Assembly: GCA_024280015.1 (NCBI GenBank)
Contig: JAJRQY010000018.1
Location: forward strand, 1-64,000
DNA from: Actinomycetes bacterium
GTDB lineage: Bacteria > Actinomycetota > Acidimicrobiia > Acidimicrobiales > SZUA-35
Reading direction: 5' to 3'
Length of the DNA stretch: 64,000 nucleotides
Below are positions 43,621 through 50,388 of this stretch, one piece after another. The translations under genes and the position numbers were made by a program. Below the pieces are notes generated by a model. That model was not told where the DNA came from. It was given only the letters and a program-made list of their open reading frames with translations, and did not search any database. Numbering within the stretch: position 1 is the first letter of the stretch; every line of letters begins with the position of its first letter.

Positions 43621-43904
43621 GCCTCGAACCCTTCTGTCTCAGAGCGTTTACGTTTGCGTCGAGCGGCGATGTTTGAGCCGTCATTGTGGCGATGAGGCTT
43701 GTCGAAGTTGGGGGATAGGAATTCCTCCTCACCCTCGATGATGGCACTTCGAGCGACCAGCCACATCTGAGCTCCTTCTCCTCGTCGGACATAACTCTCG
43801 CGGGCCAGCAATCTGGCCATCTCGTCATCGGGGGCATCCAATGCCCCGGCATGGCGAAACTCATCCTTGCCCGCCTTCTTGAGGAACACTTCATATGTTT
43901 TCAC
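43617..43904 (-). CDS. paaB: Phenylacetyl-CoA epoxidase subunit PaaB
   Basis: Small epoxidase subunit of 95 residues with the family start YEVFLKK, then RHAGALDAPDDEMARLLARESYVRR and MWLVARSAIIEGEEEFLSPN, and a His-rich segment before the basic C-terminus. The GTG start at 43904 lies in the last of four identical 14-bp repeats. No separate Shine-Dalgarno stands between it and the repeats, and the only GGAG is 55 bases upstream, before the first repeat. Translation probably depends on reinitiation through the upstream minicistrons. Confidence 0.9.
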   Translation of the reverse strand: MKTYEVFLKKAGKDEFRHAGALDAPDDEMARLLARESYVRRGEGAQMWLVARSAIIEGEEEFLSPNFDKPHRHNDGSNIAARRKRKRSETEGFEA

Positions 43905-43953
43905 GATGCTGTTTTCACGATGCTGTTTTCACGATGCTGTTTTCACGATGCTG
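43898..43953 (-). repeat. Four perfect 14-bp repeats forming nested minicistrons before paaB
   Basis: The unit CAGCATCGTGAAAA (coding strand) occurs four times without change at 43940-43953, 43926-43939, 43912-43925 and 43898-43911. Each has a GTG (first bases 43946, 43932, 43918, 43904). From each of the first three GTGs the frame reads five codons, M-K-T-A-S, then TGA, and that TGA overlaps the next GTG (GTGA). The fourth GTG is the paaB start. A GGAG at 43959-43962 is 12 bases before the first GTG. Confidence 0.9.
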
Positions 43954-43976
43954 CTGTGCTCCGGGTCGGGTCTTGT

Positions 43977-44474
43977 TCATCGCATGACCTCAACGGGGTT
44001 GCGACACGACGAACACCAAGCGATGGAGCGACACCGGGTCGGACCTGCCATGCTCTGGTCTTGGACGGTGGTGCTACCACAAACAGGGCAAAGCAAGGTC
44101 CCATCTTTGCGCCGCAGGACGACGGTGTATTCCGACGAGAGTCGTTGCTTGGCCTCAGCGGTGATGCGTTCGGTCGACCAGATCGGGCTGGACAGCCACT
44201 GGACCTTGACTGTGGTTGTGCCGTCCAGAGACTCGACAGCCTCTCTTACGTCTTGGGCAATCATGGCCAGAGCCGGACAGCCAGAGAAGGTCGGGATGAG
44301 GCCAATAGTGGTGAATCCGTCTGGAGTGATCTCCACTGATTCGACCAGGCCAAGGTCGATCACCGAGATGTCGGGGTATTCCGGATCGAAGACCTGCTCA
44401 AGAGTGGAGCGGACCTGGTCGACGGTGACGCAGGGTCTGGAGGTCCTAGGGCCAGCTGAGGTTGTTGTGGTCAT
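43977..44474 (-). CDS. paaD: Phenylacetyl-CoA epoxidase assembly protein PaaD
   Basis: A 165-residue protein with the MIP18/SufT-like (DUF59) domain: VDQVRSTLEQVFDPEYPDIS, VIDLGLVESVEI, and the Cys motif PTFSGCPALAMIA. The C-terminal zinc-ribbon-like tail has CPVCGS and WCSSCRNP cysteine pairs, a hallmark of PaaD. It is thought to help mature the iron centres of the epoxidase/reductase. It lies between paaA (three bases upstream) and paaB, an unusual position, since paaD commonly follows paaC. Confidence 0.9.
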   Translation of the reverse strand: MTTTTSAGPRTSRPCVTVDQVRSTLEQVFDPEYPDISVIDLGLVESVEITPDGFTTIGLIPTFSGCPALAMIAQDVREAVESLDGTTTVKVQWLSSPIWSTERITAEAKQRLSSEYTVVLRRKDGTLLCPVCGSTTVQDQSMAGPTRCRSIAWCSSCRNPVEVMR

Positions 44475-44477
44475 GGG

Positions 44478-45404
44478 CTAGGCGGCCTCTCGATTGATGG
44501 TTGCTGCATCAAGTGCATCACGGACCCAGGCCGTATCAGCCCAATTCGTTGCTGCGTCGGCAATTCGTCGGCGTGAATCGGGCCCACCATTGCTCATCGT
44601 TGCCTTCAACGGTTCCCAATCGATCTCACTGGTGACCCACTTTTTGGCTTCGTCGTCATAGCGAAGCTCGTCATCGGGAATCTCAAAGCCATATCCCTGC
44701 AAGAGGGGGACGAACTTCTGGATGTAGGCCGTCCGGAGAGTCTCGTTACGCTCGGACTTGATCTTCCACTTAAGGAGCGGATCGTTTGGGTCAGAATCGG
44801 GGCCAAATAGTTGGACAGCTGGCCACCACCAACGCTCAAGCGCATCTTGGAACATTGAATGCTGGAGCTTGCTGCCCTCGGCCAAGGTCATCAACATGTC
44901 TTCACCGTGGCGGAGATGGAATCCTTCTTCGGCCACGATTCGCTTGAGGACTCGTTTGTAAGGTCCGTAGGTGCATTCGGCGAAAACGGCTCGCTGGCTG
45001 GCAAATGCCGCGGCATCAACTAGAAAAGCAATGGCGACCTGATCGGCCCAGGTAACGGCCTGGTAGTGGAACACATTGTGGAAGCGAGACTTGCCGGAGA
45101 ACAACTCTTCGATCATCTGGTTGCGCGACTTCACCCCCATGTCAGCGGCCACCATGTAGAGCAGGTGTGCGTGCCCAATCTCATCCTGGGTCTTGGCCAG
45201 GAAAATCTGCTTGAGCCGGAGCCCTGGTGCTTTTGGAATCCAGTCTCGCTCGGTTAGCCCGCCCATGAGTTCGGAGTTTGCATGAAACTCGACGAACCGA
45301 AACACCTCCTGGCGAAACTCATCGGGCATGTCATCGTTGGGTTCGACAATGCCGCCTTCATCTATGAAGGTCTGAAAATCGTCGAGATCTGTCCATGCTC
45401 TCAT
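44478..45404 (-). CDS. paaA: Phenylacetyl-CoA epoxidase catalytic subunit PaaA
   Basis: Catalytic di-iron subunit, 308 residues, the usual length. The carboxylate/His ligands are visible: Glu in FHANSELMGGL, the DExxH motif in KTQDEIGHAHLLY and the ExxH motif in VAEEGFHLRHGEDM. It would epoxidise the aromatic ring of phenylacetyl-CoA. The ATG at 45404 lies in the second copy of a 20-bp duplication. The first copy offers another ATG that makes a seven-codon minicistron ending in ATGA over this start. Confidence 0.9.
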   Translation of the reverse strand: MRAWTDLDDFQTFIDEGGIVEPNDDMPDEFRQEVFRFVEFHANSELMGGLTERDWIPKAPGLRLKQIFLAKTQDEIGHAHLLYMVAADMGVKSRNQMIEELFSGKSRFHNVFHYQAVTWADQVAIAFLVDAAAFASQRAVFAECTYGPYKRVLKRIVAEEGFHLRHGEDMLMTLAEGSKLQHSMFQDALERWWWPAVQLFGPDSDPNDPLLKWKIKSERNETLRTAYIQKFVPLLQGYGFEIPDDELRYDDEAKKWVTSEIDWEPLKATMSNGGPDSRRRIADAATNWADTAWVRDALDAATINREAA

Positions 45405-45430
45405 GACGCTGTCCGTGCTCTCATGACGCT
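45391..45430 (-). repeat. 20-bp tandem duplication of the paaA start region
   Basis: Two 20-bp copies (45411-45430 and 45391-45410) differ at one base. On the coding strand each reads AGCGTCATGAGAGC followed by ACGGAC or ATGGAC. The upstream copy's ATG (45424) opens M-R-A-R-T-A-S and then a TGA that overlaps the paaA ATG (ATGA). The paaK stop is 10 bases before the first ATG. The core ACAGCGTCATGAGAGC differs from ACAGCATCGTGAAAAC of the paaB array only by transitions (12 of 16 identical). Confidence 0.88.
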
Positions 45431-45434
45431 CTTC

Positions 45435-46760
45435 TCACAGTGACGTTCCCGTCGGTCGTTGATCGATGGTTCGACTGAGCTTGCCACCTTCGGAGCGGGG
45501 GAGCGAGCCAGAGGGCTCAATACTCACCGTGACACCAATCCCGAGGGATGAGCGCATGGCGCCTTGGATGGTCTTGGCCAGCTCAGCGTCGGTTTCACTA
45601 TTGCCTGATGCCGTTGGACTGTCCTGGTCTTGTTCCACCCGGATGTGGAGAGTGTCCATGGCGCCTTCGCGGTCGACTACGAGTTGGAAGTGTGGACTGG
45701 CGCGATTGCCGGAAGCGGTCGCGGTATTGAGCAGGGTGTGCTCAACCTGGCTGGGGTAGACATTGACGCCACGGATGACCAGCATGTCGTCGGCTCGGCC
45801 AACAATTGGCGACATCCGGGCATGGGTTCGACCGCAAGGGGACGGCTCGCGAGTGATGGAGCAAAGGTCGCCAGTCCAGTAGCGCAGGACCGGAAATGCT
45901 TGCTTGGTCAGGCTGGTGAGCACCAGGACCCCGACTTCTCCATCAGGAACGGGTTCGCCAGTCTCGGGGTGGACTATTTCGGGTAAGAAATGGTCTTCCA
46001 TAATGACCAAGCCGTTCTTGGCTGCTGTTTCGCAGGCAACGCCGGGGCCAATGACTTCGGATAACCCATAGATGTTCACGGCGGTTATGCCAAGACCTCG
46101 CTCGATGGCGGCTCGCATCTCGAAAGTCCATGCCTCGGCCCCCAAGATGCCGACCTTCAAGGAGCAGTCCTGGGCCTCATCGCCCAACAGCTCGGTGAGC
46201 GCCAGAGCGTAGGAGGGTGTGCAACAGATTGCCTCGGGAGCAAAGTCGTCCAGCAACATGAGCTGGCGTTCGGTGTTGCCACCAGAGACTGGGACGACAT
46301 TGATGCCAGCAGCTTCGGCTCCACCGTGCAGACCCAGGCCGCCGGTGAAGAGTCCGTAGCCGTAGGCATTGTGGAGCATCCAACCGGGCTCGATTCCTGC
46401 TCCTCGCAGGCAGCGGGCGACACAGTCGGCCCACATGTCAAGATCGTCCTTGGTGTAGCCAACGACAGTTGGCTTGCCCGTGGTTCCTGAACTGGCATGG
46501 ACTCGGGCTAGCTCGGATCGGTCAACGGCGAACAGCCCGAATGGGTAGTTGTCTCGGAGGTCGACCTTCTTGAGAAGAGGCATCTTGGACAGGTCGTCCA
46601 ACGACTCTGGATCGGGTACGTCTCGGAGACGTTCGGCCATGAAGGGAACCTTGTCCCGCAGGGTCTTGACCGTTTGGCGAAGGCGGTCGAGCTGGAGTGC
46701 CTCCAGTTCGGGCCGAGGCATCGTTTCGATGTCAGGCTGGTGGAAACCTGGCTCGATCAT
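45435..46760 (-). CDS. paaK: Phenylacetate-CoA ligase PaaK
   Basis: An AMP-forming ligase making phenylacetyl-CoA, the entry step of the pathway, 441 residues from the ATG at 46760. Motifs: LARVHASSGTTGKPTVVGYT (P-loop), VNIYGLSEVIGPGVACE, YWTGDLCSI, and RADDMLVIRGVNVYPSQVE, all typical of PaaK. A longer start at 46811 adds 17 residues not expected for the family. First enzyme gene of the operon, 80 bases after the MarR gene. Confidence 0.9.
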   Translation of the reverse strand: MIEPGFHQPDIETMPRPELEALQLDRLRQTVKTLRDKVPFMAERLRDVPDPESLDDLSKMPLLKKVDLRDNYPFGLFAVDRSELARVHASSGTTGKPTVVGYTKDDLDMWADCVARCLRGAGIEPGWMLHNAYGYGLFTGGLGLHGGAEAAGINVVPVSGGNTERQLMLLDDFAPEAICCTPSYALALTELLGDEAQDCSLKVGILGAEAWTFEMRAAIERGLGITAVNIYGLSEVIGPGVACETAAKNGLVIMEDHFLPEIVHPETGEPVPDGEVGVLVLTSLTKQAFPVLRYWTGDLCSITREPSPCGRTHARMSPIVGRADDMLVIRGVNVYPSQVEHTLLNTATASGNRASPHFQLVVDREGAMDTLHIRVEQDQDSPTASGNSETDAELAKTIQGAMRSSLGIGVTVSIEPSGSLPRSEGGKLSRTIDQRPTGTSL

Positions 46761-46841
46761 TGTGGATCCAATCGTGGGCGGGTCAAGATCAATACAACTC
46801 TTGGCTTGCAATCCCCAACGTAGATTGTGCTGACAAGGTCG

Positions 46842-47408
46842 TCAAGCCCCTAACGAGTTTGTTTCTTCGTCGTCGGTGGACGCTTGGTCGGTTTCGGACC
46901 CGGTGTCGAGAGGCGTGGCCAATAATTTGCGCATGATCTTGGAGAAAACCTGGAGTTCGTTGGCACTAAGTGCGTCGAAATGCACGGCTTCTCGCTTATT
47001 CTGACTCCGGTAGGCAGTCTGGACCAGATCTGAGCCAGAGTCAGTGAGACGAACGGTAACCAATCGGCGATCGGCCTGATCCCGACATCGTTCGATCAAC
47101 GTTCCTCGTTCCAGCGTATTGAGTACTCCGGAGACGGCAGCTCTGGTAACGCCAGAAAAGGCAGCGATCTGGCGAGGTTCGAGCTCGTCAAAGACCCACA
47201 CCGTGAACAACACTCGAAAGCCCGCTATGGACAATCCGAGCGGCCGGTGGACCTCGACCTCCATGTCATGAAGGAGTCGAGAGGAGACACGGAACAAGTT
47301 GAAGGCGGCCGAGAACGTATTCTGATTGATGTCGCCACCGAGTTCGGCAACGGCTTCAGAAGCGCGCCGTTCGAGATGGTCTACGTCATCATTGGGTGGG
47401 ACAGCCAT
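46842..47408 (-). CDS. MarR-family regulator, likely for the phenylacetate operon
   Basis: A 188-residue regulator from the ATG at 47408. The winged helix region is typical: LSIAGFRVLFTVWVFDELEPRQIAAFSGVTRAAVSGVLNTLERGTLIERC, then DRRLVTVRLTDSGSDL. The frame stays open upstream to 47630 but encodes a Pro/Cys-rich stretch unlike MarR proteins, so the shorter start is preferred. It lacks a clear ribosome-binding site. As the first gene before paaK it may control the operon, probably with a CoA-thioester or aromatic acid as ligand (inference). Confidence 0.8.
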   Translation of the reverse strand: MAVPPNDDVDHLERRASEAVAELGGDINQNTFSAAFNLFRVSSRLLHDMEVEVHRPLGLSIAGFRVLFTVWVFDELEPRQIAAFSGVTRAAVSGVLNTLERGTLIERCRDQADRRLVTVRLTDSGSDLVQTAYRSQNKREAVHFDALSANELQVFSKIMRKLLATPLDTGSETDQASTDDEETNSLGA

Positions 47409-47650
47409 AGCTGCAAGACAATACTCGACCTCATTCGGTGGAGCGAGGTTCCGCCCCAAGAGCAGGTTGAACAGCTCGATCGGAGAGGACTGTCGGTTCA
47501 AGCATCGGAGGTAGTTCGGGTCAGTGGATCGATCAGACGTTTGCAGTACTCTTTGGCCGTCCTCGTGGTGTTTCCGGGAGGGACAAGGAAGATCTGACAG
47601 ATAGCGAACAACTGCCAGGTTGTCGTCCACCTATTGCGTTCTTCTGAGAG
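47409..47650. other. Divergent intergenic region between MarR and SulP genes
   Basis: About 240 bases (more if SulP starts later) without a convincing gene, assuming the MarR start at 47408. It should hold the phenylacetate operon promoter and the SulP promoter. I see no clear palindrome or paired promoter boxes that I could support. The open frames on both strands here look like chance or N-terminal run-through. Confidence 0.5.
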
Positions 47651-49354
47651 TTGGTTCCGTTGCGTGAGACATTTGACGCCCAGGTGAAAGCTCGGTTGTT
47701 GGTATCGCAGCTTGCGTCGCTGATGCCGAACAGGAGTGACTATGCCGGCTTAGCTTCCTCGTGGAAGACCGATGTCATCGCTGGTGTCACCGTTGGTGTT
47801 GTCGCTCTTCCACTTGCCCTTGCCTTTGGGATCACCTCTGGTCTTGGGGCCGATGCCGGACTCGTCACCGCCATTGTTGCTGGGTTTGTGGCGGGAGTCT
47901 TTGGCGGGTCAAACGTCCAGGTCTCGGGCCCAACCGGAGCGATGACGGTGGTACTGGTTCCAATCGTTGCTCGACACGGTGTTGACGCGGTCTTTGCCGT
48001 TGGCTTGCTCGCCGGCATCGTCATTTTGCTCGCCGGCCTAGCTGGATTCGGCCGCTATCTTGCCTATATCCCGTGGCCTGTCGTCGAAGGATTCACCCTT
48101 GGGATCGCGGTGATCATCTTTTTGCAACAAGTCCCATCGGCTCTTGGAGTTCAGCGACCAGCGGGAGAGAACTCAGCCATTGTTGCTGGACGGTCTATGG
48201 TCGAAGGTGTCGCAGGGCGAGGCTCGCTTACGGCTGTCTTTGTACTGGTCGCCGTCGTTGCGATCATGTGGTTGGCTCCCCGGTTGCATCCGAGCATCCC
48301 CTCGTCTTTGGTGGCGGTTGCGGTGGTGACCGTCGCCAGTCGAGTGCTTGATCTTGAGCTGTCGGTTATCGGCGAATTGCCAAATTCTCTACCGGTACCA
48401 GCGCTCCCTTCCTTTTCTCCGCGGTTGATCTCTGACCTCTTTGGGGCTGTCCTCGCTGTTGCGGCGCTCGGTGCACTAGAGAGCCTTCTGTCGGCCAAGG
48501 TGGCCGATGGGATGGCGGGGGTTGGAAGGCATGACCCGAACCGCGAGCTCTTTGGACAGGGTCTGGCGAACATTGTGTCGCCCCTGTTCGGTGGAATGCC
48601 CGCAACCGGTGCGATTGCTCGCACCGCGGTAAACGTGAAAGCCGGAGCCAGGACGAGGCTTTCAGCCATCGTCCATTCGTTGGTCTTGCTCGGGATTGTT
48701 CTTGTGGGATCCGGGCTGGTGGCTGAGATACCTTTGGCGGCTTTGGCTGGTGTACTCATGGTCACAGCGGTGCGAATGGTTGAGGTCCACAATGTCCGCT
48801 CCATCATCCGAGCAACTCGATCAGATGCCCTGATCTTGCTGGTCACAGCAGTGGTGACAATCGGGCTTGATCTGATCTTGGCTGTCGAGGTTGGCATGGC
48901 GGTTGCAGCCGTTCTGGCGCTGCGCCAGCTGGCCAAGACTTCGGCCCTGATCGTTGATCCATTGCCCTTGCTGGATACGGAGTTGGCAACCTCGCTTCGG
49001 CGGGATCACATTGTTAGCTATCGCCTCGATGGAGCTCTTTTCTTCGGGGCGGTCCAGCGCTTTCTCAGTGAGCTCACAATGGTCGGCGATGTCGAGGTAA
49101 TCATTCTTCGTTTACCTGACTTGCGGATGATGGATGCGTCTGGGGCTCAGGCTCTGGGCCAGATCATTGAAGAGTTGGAGAATCGTGGGGTCACCGTTTT
49201 GATCAAGGGGCCGAAGCCCGAGCATTTGCGAATCCTCTATGAGGTCGGCGTCATCGATCGTCTTGCCGATGAGAAACATGTCTTTCAACATCTTGACGAT
49301 GCTGTTGCTCACGCAAGGCACCACCTTCGGATCGCAAGTTCTCAGAAGGAGTAG
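47651..49354 (+). CDS. SulP-family anion transporter with STAS domain
   Basis: A 567-residue transporter with about 12 membrane segments and a cytoplasmic C-terminal STAS domain (about 445-560). Family motifs: WKTDVIAGVTVGVVALPLALAFG at the start, GLVTAIVAGFVAGVFGGSNVQVSGPTGAM and GMPATGAIARTAVNVKAG. The STAS phosphorylation-type segment is MMDASGAQAL. It could carry sulfate, bicarbonate or another anion. The TTG at 47651 is weak. ATG at 47723 is another reasonable start and still precedes the first helix. Confidence 0.9.
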   Translation: MVPLRETFDAQVKARLLVSQLASLMPNRSDYAGLASSWKTDVIAGVTVGVVALPLALAFGITSGLGADAGLVTAIVAGFVAGVFGGSNVQVSGPTGAMTVVLVPIVARHGVDAVFAVGLLAGIVILLAGLAGFGRYLAYIPWPVVEGFTLGIAVIIFLQQVPSALGVQRPAGENSAIVAGRSMVEGVAGRGSLTAVFVLVAVVAIMWLAPRLHPSIPSSLVAVAVVTVASRVLDLELSVIGELPNSLPVPALPSFSPRLISDLFGAVLAVAALGALESLLSAKVADGMAGVGRHDPNRELFGQGLANIVSPLFGGMPATGAIARTAVNVKAGARTRLSAIVHSLVLLGIVLVGSGLVAEIPLAALAGVLMVTAVRMVEVHNVRSIIRATRSDALILLVTAVVTIGLDLILAVEVGMAVAAVLALRQLAKTSALIVDPLPLLDTELATSLRRDHIVSYRLDGALFFGAVQRFLSELTMVGDVEVIILRLPDLRMMDASGAQALGQIIEELENRGVTVLIKGPKPEHLRILYEVGVIDRLADEKHVFQHLDDAVAHARHHLRIASSQKE

Positions 49355-49356
49355 CC

Positions 49357-49566
49357 ATGGCGCTCGTAGTGTCTGCTGCGCCAGCGGTCCAGAGTTCTTC
49401 GCGGCCGTATCAAGTCGTTTGGATCGCTCCCGCGGCTACGCTGATCCTGAGCCAGAAGTTAATGCCGAGACACCTCTGCCAAGGAGCAATTCATGACCAT
49501 CAGCCACCGCCTTCTTTCCGCCATGGACCGACTTGTCCCGGCACCCATCGCCGAAGCACATTGTGA
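49357..49566 (+). CDS. Possible small leader ORF before sodN
   Basis: A 69-residue frame beginning at an ATG five bases after a strong AAGGAG that itself lies at the end of the SulP gene. It overlaps the first 74 bases of sodN in another frame. The product (starting MALVVSAAPAVQSSS) has no recognisable family. It may be a regulatory upstream ORF affecting sodN translation, or chance: the AAGGAG is also the last two codons of SulP. Low confidence. Confidence 0.25.
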   Translation: MALVVSAAPAVQSSSRPYQVVWIAPAATLILSQKLMPRHLCQGAIHDHQPPPSFRHGPTCPGTHRRSTL

Positions 49567-49951
49567 CGGACCTTGTGGGGTCTATGACCCAGCCAGCGCC
49601 CGCATAGCGGGAGAAGCCGTTCTCTCCATGACCAAGAAAATCCTTGCCCTGGACATGTCCGCCGACGGTGCCCACAACACCTACGCCCGCTATGTCGCCA
49701 TCAAGGAAGATCAAGCCGAAGACGTCAAGCGAGAACTGTGCATCCTGTGGCACGACTACTTCAAGCCTGAGCACCTTGAGGCCTACCCCGATTTGCACAC
49801 CATCTTCTGGAACGCCACCAAGCAAGGCTCAACCTGCAAGACCACGGTGAGCGTCGAAGCTGCCGAGACCCTCATGGGCATGATCGAGAATATCCACAAT
49901 ATGTTCTGGGAGTCCAAGGGCCGAGACATTCCTTGGTACACGGCTTCTTAG
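49493..49951 (+). CDS. sodN: Nickel superoxide dismutase
   Basis: Converts superoxide to oxygen and peroxide, normally as a hexamer. 152 residues: a propeptide of 22 residues (ending APIAEA) is followed by the Ni-hook HCDGPCGVYDP. After cleavage this gives His1, Cys2 and Cys6, the nickel ligands. The rest (KEDQAEDVKRELCILWHDYF, then YPDLHTIFWNATKQGSTCK) matches the family. AAGGAG lies seven bases before the ATG. The maturation protease gene follows directly. Confidence 0.95.
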   Translation: MTISHRLLSAMDRLVPAPIAEAHCDGPCGVYDPASARIAGEAVLSMTKKILALDMSADGAHNTYARYVAIKEDQAEDVKRELCILWHDYFKPEHLEAYPDLHTIFWNATKQGSTCKTTVSVEAAETLMGMIENIHNMFWESKGRDIPWYTAS

Positions 49952-49980
49952 AGTCCAGCCATTTGTCCCGAACCATTTTG

Positions 49981-50379
49981 ATGGTGCGTTACGCCGCCAG
50001 CGAAGGAGGAGCCTGGCTCCTACGACGTCGGCGGCGTTTTCGCGTGCAGGGCCTCAGCATGGTGCCAACCCTCCAACCGGGGGAGTTTGTGTTGATCAAT
50101 CATCATGCGGTGGCGGCTAGTGGCGACCTCGTTGTCGCCGATCACCCCCACAAGCCCATCCGCATACTGAAGCGGGTCGCTGGGTTTGACGAAGCCGGAA
50201 ACTTGTTGTTGGCCAGTGACAATGAGTCAGAGGGCAGCGATAGTCGCCACTTCGGACCAGTCTCATCCCATGCGGTTCATGGCGTAGTGACCCTCTGTCT
50301 GAGTACACCGAGCAGGTCGCTTTCGACTCCCCACCGACGGGCCAACAGTGAGGGCCCCATAGTGAAACTGACTGGCTAG
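49981..50379 (+). CDS. sodX: Nickel SOD maturation protease SodX
   Basis: A 132-residue S26 (signal-peptidase-like) protease that removes the SodN propeptide to expose the nickel hook. The catalytic Ser is in VQGLSMVPTLQPGEFVLIN and the general-base Lys in RILKRVAGFD. The C-terminal box GSDSRHFGPV is typical of S26 enzymes. The ATG at 49981 is 29 bases after the sodN stop. An in-frame TTG inside sodN is less likely. The hydrophobic part is short, as in other SodX proteins. Confidence 0.9.
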   Translation: MVRYAASEGGAWLLRRRRRFRVQGLSMVPTLQPGEFVLINHHAVAASGDLVVADHPHKPIRILKRVAGFDEAGNLLLASDNESEGSDSRHFGPVSSHAVHGVVTLCLSTPSRSLSTPHRRANSEGPIVKLTG

Positions 50380-50388
50380 CCTTCTTGG

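Noticed and set aside
43898-43953. The 14-bp array as a CRISPR
   Set aside because: The copies are directly adjacent without spacers and the unit is too short; no cas gene is near.
47409-47630. A 74-residue N-terminal extension of the MarR regulator
   Set aside because: The stretch is Pro/Cys/Arg-rich, unlike MarR proteins, and looks like open frame through a promoter region.
48151-48936. A 261-codon Thr/Ser/Arg-rich frame on the minus strand
   Set aside because: It is the reverse complement of the SulP membrane region; its composition is that of a shadow frame.
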